From an uncultured Sutterella sp. (GTDB taxonomy: Bacteria; Pseudomonadota; Gammaproteobacteria; Burkholderiales; Burkholderiaceae_F): a stretch of DNA of 64,000 nt. The stretch covers positions 124,001 through 188,000 of the forward strand of contig UQYP01000002.1 in assembly GCA_900545335.1 (NCBI GenBank). Reading direction: 5' to 3'. Within the stretch, counting starts at the first letter, position 1, and each line of letters starts with the position of its first letter. This document shows, piece after piece, positions 60,194-64,000 of this stretch. The translations under genes were made by a program, and so were the position numbers. The notes below the pieces were generated by a model. The model worked only from the letters and a program-made list of their open reading frames with translations, was not told the origin of the DNA and ran no database searches.

Positions 60194-62080
60194 ATGCCCA
60201 AAGAACTGAGATTCCGATCGCTGGCGGTCGCTGAGTCGCAAGTCAACGAGGAATGCCGCACTGTGCGTTTTCCGGTGGCTTCGGATGCGCCGGTCGATGT
60301 CGGATACGGAACAGAAACGCTTAGCCACGATATTGGGGCTATGCGCAACGGTGAGCGGCAGCAGTCGATGTCGCTTCTCTTTAACCATGATCGAGACAAG
60401 CTTTTGGGTGTGGTTGAGCGGCTCGATCAGGATGAGCACCGGACCTATGCAACGGTTCGGTTTGCGAAAACTGACGAGGCACAGCGGGCTTTTGAGCTCG
60501 TGAAGGACCGCATTCTGGTCAATGTCTCATGTGGCTATCGCGTCTATGCCTTTGACCAGTCGAGGGATGGCACGAAATTTTTAGCAAAAGACTGGGAAAT
60601 TTTTGAAGTCTCCCTGGTAACAGTGCCGGCCGACACGTCGGTGGGTGTTTACCGGAGTTTGAGTGATCCTAATGAAGGAGAAAAAGCAATGACGACGAGT
60701 CAACAGCCCGGCAAGAATGCGGCGGCCGGAGATCCCAAGCCCGCAGATATTGATGTCGAAAAGGTGCGCAGCGCCGAGCGCAAAGCCGAACGCGAACGCA
60801 TCCAGGCAATCGAAACGATGTGCCGTGATTTCAATGTGCCTCTCGAGCAGCGCCAGAAGTTGATCAACGAAGGTCGATCGATCGATGAGGCTCGAGCCAT
60901 GGTGATGGAAACGATTCGCGGCCGCAGCGCCAATCCCACCGGTGATTCGAGTCGTGCGCACAATGACTTTGACATTGGCCTGAGCGAAACTGAGCGCAGC
61001 CGTTACAGTCTGGTGCGTGCCTTGAATGCAGCTTTGACCAACGATTGGCGTCAGGCCGGATTCGAGCGCGAAGTGTCCCAGGAATTGGCCCGCCGGATGC
61101 AACGCGACACCACAGGCTTTTTCATGCCGACCAACATCACGTTGGGTCGCCGTGATGACCCTACGCCCGGCTATCTTGCAAGCCCTGCAGCACAGGGCGG
61201 CAATTTGATTGCTACGCAGCTTTTGACGGGATCCTTTATCGAAGCGCTGCGAGCTCGAGCCATGGTGATGCGCTTAGGTGCCACGCTTTTGACAGGCCTT
61301 GTCGGCAATGTTGAGATCCCGCGACAAAGCGGCGTTTCTACGGTTTCTTGGATTTCGGAAACCGGCACGGTGACGGGCACCAATGCGACTTTCGACAAGG
61401 TGCCCTTGTCCATGAAGACGGTGGCGGCCAAATCTTTCATTTCCCGCAACATGCTCAAGCAAGCCTCTTTGGATGTGGAGCTCTTTGTGCGCAATGAGTT
61501 GATCACGTCGATTGCCTTGGGCGTGGATCTTGCGTGCTTAACCGGCACTGGCAGCAATGGCCAGCCTAAAGGCATTTTCAATCAGACCAATGTCGGCAAG
61601 GTGGGCGGCACGACCGGCACGGATCTGAGCTTTGATCTCTTGATCGACATGGAAACTCAGGTTGCGGCTGCCAATGTGGTCGGCGACACCATGGCTTACA
61701 TGTGCAATGCCCGCACCATCGGAGCGCTCAAGAAACTTAAGGACGACAATGGCCAGTACCTCTGGAAGTCGATCGACAAGGGATTTGCCAACGGTACGCC
61801 AGGCGAAGTCAATGGCTATCCGGTCGCGCGCAGCAATCAGCTTCGCTCCAACATCACTGTTGGTGAGTCGCCCAGCCAAAAGACCTGCTCTGAACTTGTG
61901 TTCGGCAACTGGTCTGACATCGTAATCGGTGAATGGGGCGTGGTTGAGCTCTTGCCCAACCCGTTCTCTGCAACGGCTTACGACAATGGCGGCGTGGAAA
62001 TTCGTGCGTTGCAGTCGCTTGATGTGGCCGTGCGCCATCCGGAAAGCTTCTGCATTTTCAATGACGCTGTTTTGGCCTAA
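60194..62080 (+). CDS. prohead protease-major capsid protein fusion (HK97 type)
   Basis: 628 aa. Residues ~1-155 are a U35-type prohead protease: SLLFNHDRDKLLG with the catalytic His and WEIFEVSLVTVPADTSVG with the Ser. Residues ~190-260 are a helical scaffold-like delta region (VRSAERKAERERIQAIETM). Residues ~280-628 are an HK97-fold capsid protein (MPTNITLG; VGNVEIPRQSGVSTVSWISE; EVNGYPVARSNQL; VEIRALQSLDVAVRHPESF). The protease presumably cuts itself from the capsid domain during assembly. GGGGGAAAGG precedes the start. Confidence 0.9.
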   Translation: MPKELRFRSLAVAESQVNEECRTVRFPVASDAPVDVGYGTETLSHDIGAMRNGERQQSMSLLFNHDRDKLLGVVERLDQDEHRTYATVRFAKTDEAQRAFELVKDRILVNVSCGYRVYAFDQSRDGTKFLAKDWEIFEVSLVTVPADTSVGVYRSLSDPNEGEKAMTTSQQPGKNAAAGDPKPADIDVEKVRSAERKAERERIQAIETMCRDFNVPLEQRQKLINEGRSIDEARAMVMETIRGRSANPTGDSSRAHNDFDIGLSETERSRYSLVRALNAALTNDWRQAGFEREVSQELARRMQRDTTGFFMPTNITLGRRDDPTPGYLASPAAQGGNLIATQLLTGSFIEALRARAMVMRLGATLLTGLVGNVEIPRQSGVSTVSWISETGTVTGTNATFDKVPLSMKTVAAKSFISRNMLKQASLDVELFVRNELITSIALGVDLACLTGTGSNGQPKGIFNQTNVGKVGGTTGTDLSFDLLIDMETQVAAANVVGDTMAYMCNARTIGALKKLKDDNGQYLWKSIDKGFANGTPGEVNGYPVARSNQLRSNITVGESPSQKTCSELVFGNWSDIVIGEWGVVELLPNPFSATAYDNGGVEIRALQSLDVAVRHPESFCIFNDAVLA

Positions 62081-62089
62081 TGCATGTAT

Positions 62090-62111
62090 GAAGGGGCTGC
62101 AAGGCCCCTTC
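62090..62111 (+). repeat. hairpin after the capsid gene
   Basis: GAAGGGGC (62090-62097) and GCCCCTTC (62104-62111) are perfect arms around TGCAAG, but AAACGG rather than a T-run follows. It more likely protects the capsid mRNA or tunes expression than terminates. Confidence 0.5.
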
Positions 62112-62124
62112 AAACGGAGATCTC

Positions 62125-62439
62125 ATGAGCTACTTCAAAGATATGGTGGCTGCGGATGTCAAACGGATTTTTCTTAATCCGGATGAGTTTGCGGAAAAAC
62201 ACAACATTGACGGCAAAGAGATCTTGTGCGTGCTGGACAAAAACATCAACTCAGATCCGACTCTGGCAAAGGCGTTGGGCGTCTATTCCAACACGGTCAC
62301 GCTTTACGTGAGCGAGAAGGATATGGAGGTTCCGAAAGCAACCGGATCGATCCGAATTGATGGCAGTGTGCACCTTGTGGTGAGCGCCGGCGTTGAATCG
62401 GGAATGATTGTCATCGTGGCCGAGGAGCGCAGATCATGA
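62125..62439 (+). CDS. gpFII-like head-tail connector protein
   Basis: 104 aa. Small beta-rich protein with MSYFKDMVAADVKRIFLNPDEFAE at the start and a VTLYVSEKDMEVPKATGS...GMIVIVAEE sheet region, the layout of lambda FII and related head completion proteins that bridge to the tail. Follows the capsid gene as expected. Its stop overlaps the next start (ATGA). Assignment is by position and outline. Confidence 0.6.
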   Translation: MSYFKDMVAADVKRIFLNPDEFAEKHNIDGKEILCVLDKNINSDPTLAKALGVYSNTVTLYVSEKDMEVPKATGSIRIDGSVHLVVSAGVESGMIVIVAEERRS

Positions 62440-63041
62440 AAATCCAACTCCAAGTCGATGAGGCAAAGCTAAAGACTCTCAGAGAGTTGCTTGCCAGCGT
62501 TCCTAAAGGCATCGAGAAGGCCACTATGAGGGCCGTTAATCGTGCTTTGAGTTCTGGCAAGGCACAGATCTCTCGTGACGTTAGAAAGGCCTTTACTGTG
62601 CGATCTGACGCGATTGGCGAGACTGTGAAGGAGCGTAAGGCGACGCTTACCAATCTTTCCGGCGAATTGAGCTCTAAAGGACGCAGGTTGCCGTTAAGAG
62701 CATTTAAGAACACACCGACGGATGCCAGCACAACCGGCGGCAACCGCAAACCGGTTCGCGTTACGGTGAAAAAAGGTCAATCTTTTGATCTGCAGCGAGG
62801 CTTCAAGTGGAAAGGTCATATTTTCGAGCGAAACGAAAATGCGCCCCGAACAAGGGTGTATCAGGATCGGCGAAACGGCCGCAAGCGCCTAGGGGCTCCG
62901 ATTGAGAAAAAGTTTGACCGGGCTGTGCCGCAAATGATTGAGGAGGTGGCTGTGCAGAGCGTGCAGGCAAAGATGCGGGACGTGATGCAAAAGCGACTGG
63001 ATCATGAGGCGCGGCAGCTGTTGAAAGGAGCATCCGAATGA
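62436..63041 (+). CDS. minor tail protein Z-like (gpZ family)
   Basis: 201 aa, strongly basic. LLASVPKGIEKATMRAVNRALSSG at the N-terminus and SRDVRKAFTVRSDAIGETVKER are typical of the phage minor tail protein Z family; a Lys/Arg-rich middle and VAVQSVQAKMRDVMQKRL end follow. It takes part in tail completion. ATGA overlaps on both sides. Confidence 0.75.
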   Translation: MKIQLQVDEAKLKTLRELLASVPKGIEKATMRAVNRALSSGKAQISRDVRKAFTVRSDAIGETVKERKATLTNLSGELSSKGRRLPLRAFKNTPTDASTTGGNRKPVRVTVKKGQSFDLQRGFKWKGHIFERNENAPRTRVYQDRRNGRKRLGAPIEKKFDRAVPQMIEEVAVQSVQAKMRDVMQKRLDHEARQLLKGASE

Positions 63042-63547
63042 TTGAGGTTTTGCTTTGCGAGGCGTTGCGTGATGAGGTGGAAAAGGCGCTCAAAAATGTG
63101 GTGTTGAAAAACCCCAAAGGCGAACTTGTCCATCCGGTGGTGATCAATGGCTTTCTGCCTCCAAACAACCGCAGCGAGAGCGACTATCCGTGTGTGGTGA
63201 TTGCCTTTGAAAGCTCGAGCGCTGATCAGGAAACAACAGAGGTTGAGGTGCGAATTTCGATTTGCACTTACGACGAATGCTTGGATTCTGATGGCAAAGA
63301 GCTCTATCCAATCAAAGCGCACGAGGATGGCCTCAATGCGGCCTCCCGCATCCGGTTGGCGTTGAAAACGCTGCCAAATGGTGTGCTGGCTAGGCGCTAC
63401 GTGCTGCAGCTGCCGATCGAGGTGCAAAACACCGGGATTGATGATTATCCGTATTGGCAGGTCAACATGAAAACGCGCTGGCTGATGCGCAATCCGCATC
63501 CGATCACTGATTTCACGGGGGATTTTGATGGAGTTAAGAAAGCGTAA
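63038..63547 (+). CDS. tail terminator/completion-like protein
   Basis: 169 aa. PVVINGFLPPNNRSESDYPCVVIAFE, TTEVEVRISICTYDE and a final DDYPYWQVNMKTRWLM fit the small beta-sandwich tail-completion proteins encoded between the gpZ-like gene and the sheath gene in myoviruses. No motif fixes the exact role. It overlaps the next gene by 20 bases. Confidence 0.55.
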   Translation: MIEVLLCEALRDEVEKALKNVVLKNPKGELVHPVVINGFLPPNNRSESDYPCVVIAFESSSADQETTEVEVRISICTYDECLDSDGKELYPIKAHEDGLNAASRIRLALKTLPNGVLARRYVLQLPIEVQNTGIDDYPYWQVNMKTRWLMRNPHPITDFTGDFDGVKKA

Positions 63548-63779
63548 GAAACGAAGGGCCGTTGTCTACATCGGCCCTTCGCTCAAAGGGCTTGTGAAGC
63601 ACACGGTTTTTCTTTCCGGTGAGTACACGACCCCGGTCAAAAGCTTGATTGAGAAGTACCCGAACATTGTGCACTTGATGGTGCCGGTTGAAGGTCTGCA
63701 GCAAGCTCGAAAGGATGTGAACCGCAAAGGGCACATCCTCAATTTTTATCTGACAAATCTTTTTAAAACTAAGGAGTAA
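63528..63779 (+). CDS. small phage tail-region protein, unknown
   Basis: 83 aa from ATG 63528 (a TTG one codon earlier is possible). Basic N-terminus MELRKRKKRRAVVYIGPSLK; then a short mixed region (VFLSGEYTTPVKSLIEKY; LMVPVEGLQQARKDVNRKG). Small genes with this outline commonly stand just before sheath genes. GGGGG precedes it inside the previous gene. Confidence 0.55.
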   Translation: MELRKRKKRRAVVYIGPSLKGLVKHTVFLSGEYTTPVKSLIEKYPNIVHLMVPVEGLQQARKDVNRKGHILNFYLTNLFKTKE

Positions 63780-63785
63780 AGAATC

Positions 63786-64000
63786 ATGGCCTATAACCAT
63801 GGTGTGAAGGTTTCGGAGGTTGCGACCTCCGTGCTGCCTCCGGTGACTGTTTCGGCCGGTGTTCCCTTCATTGTGGGGTGCGCTCCGGTCAACATGACGG
63901 ATCCGACAAACGTCAATCGCCCCGTGATGTGCTCGAGTTATGAGGAGGTCGTGGCGGCGTTTGGTTTTGTGCCGGCAGAGCTTGATGCGGCCAGCGGGCT
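63786..64000 (+). CDS. phage tail sheath protein, 3'-truncated by window edge
   Basis: 71 codons visible: MAYNHGVKVSEVATSVLPPVTVSAG, then VPFIVGCAPVNMTDPTNVNRPV and SSYEEVVAAFGF. This is the start of a contractile tail sheath protein of the Mu gpL/P2 FI type (H-G-V-K-V-x-E then P-x-x-V-x-x-x-x-P-x-x-V-G-x-A). AAGGAG at 63771-63776 sets the start. It shows the phage is a myovirus. Confidence 0.85.
   Translation, partial: MAYNHGVKVSEVATSVLPPVTVSAGVPFIVGCAPVNMTDPTNVNRPVMCSSYEEVVAAFGFVPAELDAASG

Larger units (their letters stand above)
44981..64000. mobile_element. integrated prophage element, right end outside window
   Basis: Begins at the tRNA remnant. Cargo genes (45205-46752) come first, then a leftward regulatory block (46846-48947), a rightward early block (49073-54094) and late genes (54278 onward). 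Packaging and head genes are lambda/HK97-like, while the last gene is a tail sheath, so the virion would be a contractile-tailed phage. Coding is dense and looks intact. No integrase, lysis cassette or tail fibre is inside the window. The stretch 44841-45204 between the Ldh2 gene and the first cargo gene holds only the two hairpins and this tRNA remnant. Confidence 0.85.

Overview
The window reads as a betaproteobacterial chromosome, most likely Burkholderiales of the Sutterellaceae/Parasutterella kind. The indications are a complete division and cell-wall (dcw) cluster with a single-polypeptide MurE-MurF as described in Bordetella, lpxC and secA following it with a DciA-type gene between, and a Hup-type uptake hydrogenase. 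The lineage is inferred from gene content and protein character; no database search was possible.

Layout. 1-1197: 3' part of an NDP-forming acyl-CoA synthetase. 1374-19773: mra promoter with MraZ boxes, then mraZ-rsmH-ftsL-ftsI-murEF-mraY-murD-ftsW-murG-murC-ddl-ftsQ-ftsA-ftsZ-lpxC, mostly overlapping or closely spaced. 19860-26541: LysE-type exporter, DUF721/DciA-like gene, secA, a MutT with a degenerate ThiE-like tail, yacG-coaE, second LysE-type exporter. 26538-40560: [NiFe] uptake hydrogenase locus in two divergent operons. The leftward one is hybE(hupJ)-hupK-hypA-hypB-hypF-hypC-hypD-hypE. The rightward one is hyaA-hyaB-cybH-hyaD-hupF-hyaE-hyaF-hupI. The small subunit carries the two extra cysteines of O2-tolerant group 1d enzymes. 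40664-44840: LOG-family protein, a stand-alone OLD-type ATPase/TOPRIM nuclease and an Ldh2-family dehydrogenase.

44981-64000: an integrated element. It starts at a 22-bp 3' remnant of a tRNA gene that still carries its terminator and continues past the right edge. After A+T-rich cargo (a RelE/ParE-like toxin with an unusually long partner, and a lipoprotein with a poly-C tract) comes a prophage: AlpA-like regulator, CI/Cro-like switch, Ash-like and Rha genes, primase-helicase, a 12-site dyad-symmetric repeat array (putative origin), antiterminator Q with a late promoter and terminator, SieB-like protein, a pseudoknot-prone RNA region, two tiny membrane proteins, a cos site, lambda-type packaging and portal genes, a protease-capsid fusion, connector and tail genes, and the start of a contractile tail sheath. 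It is thus a mosaic: lambda/HK97-like head on a myovirus tail. No integrase or lysis cassette is seen; both may lie beyond the right edge.

The strongest unexplained structure is the symmetric repeat array at 53439-53726. Others worth attention are the Q-gene/late-promoter/terminator unit at 53750-54210, the candidate pseudoknot RNA at 54900-55046, and an FtsZ lacking the canonical C-terminal peptide.
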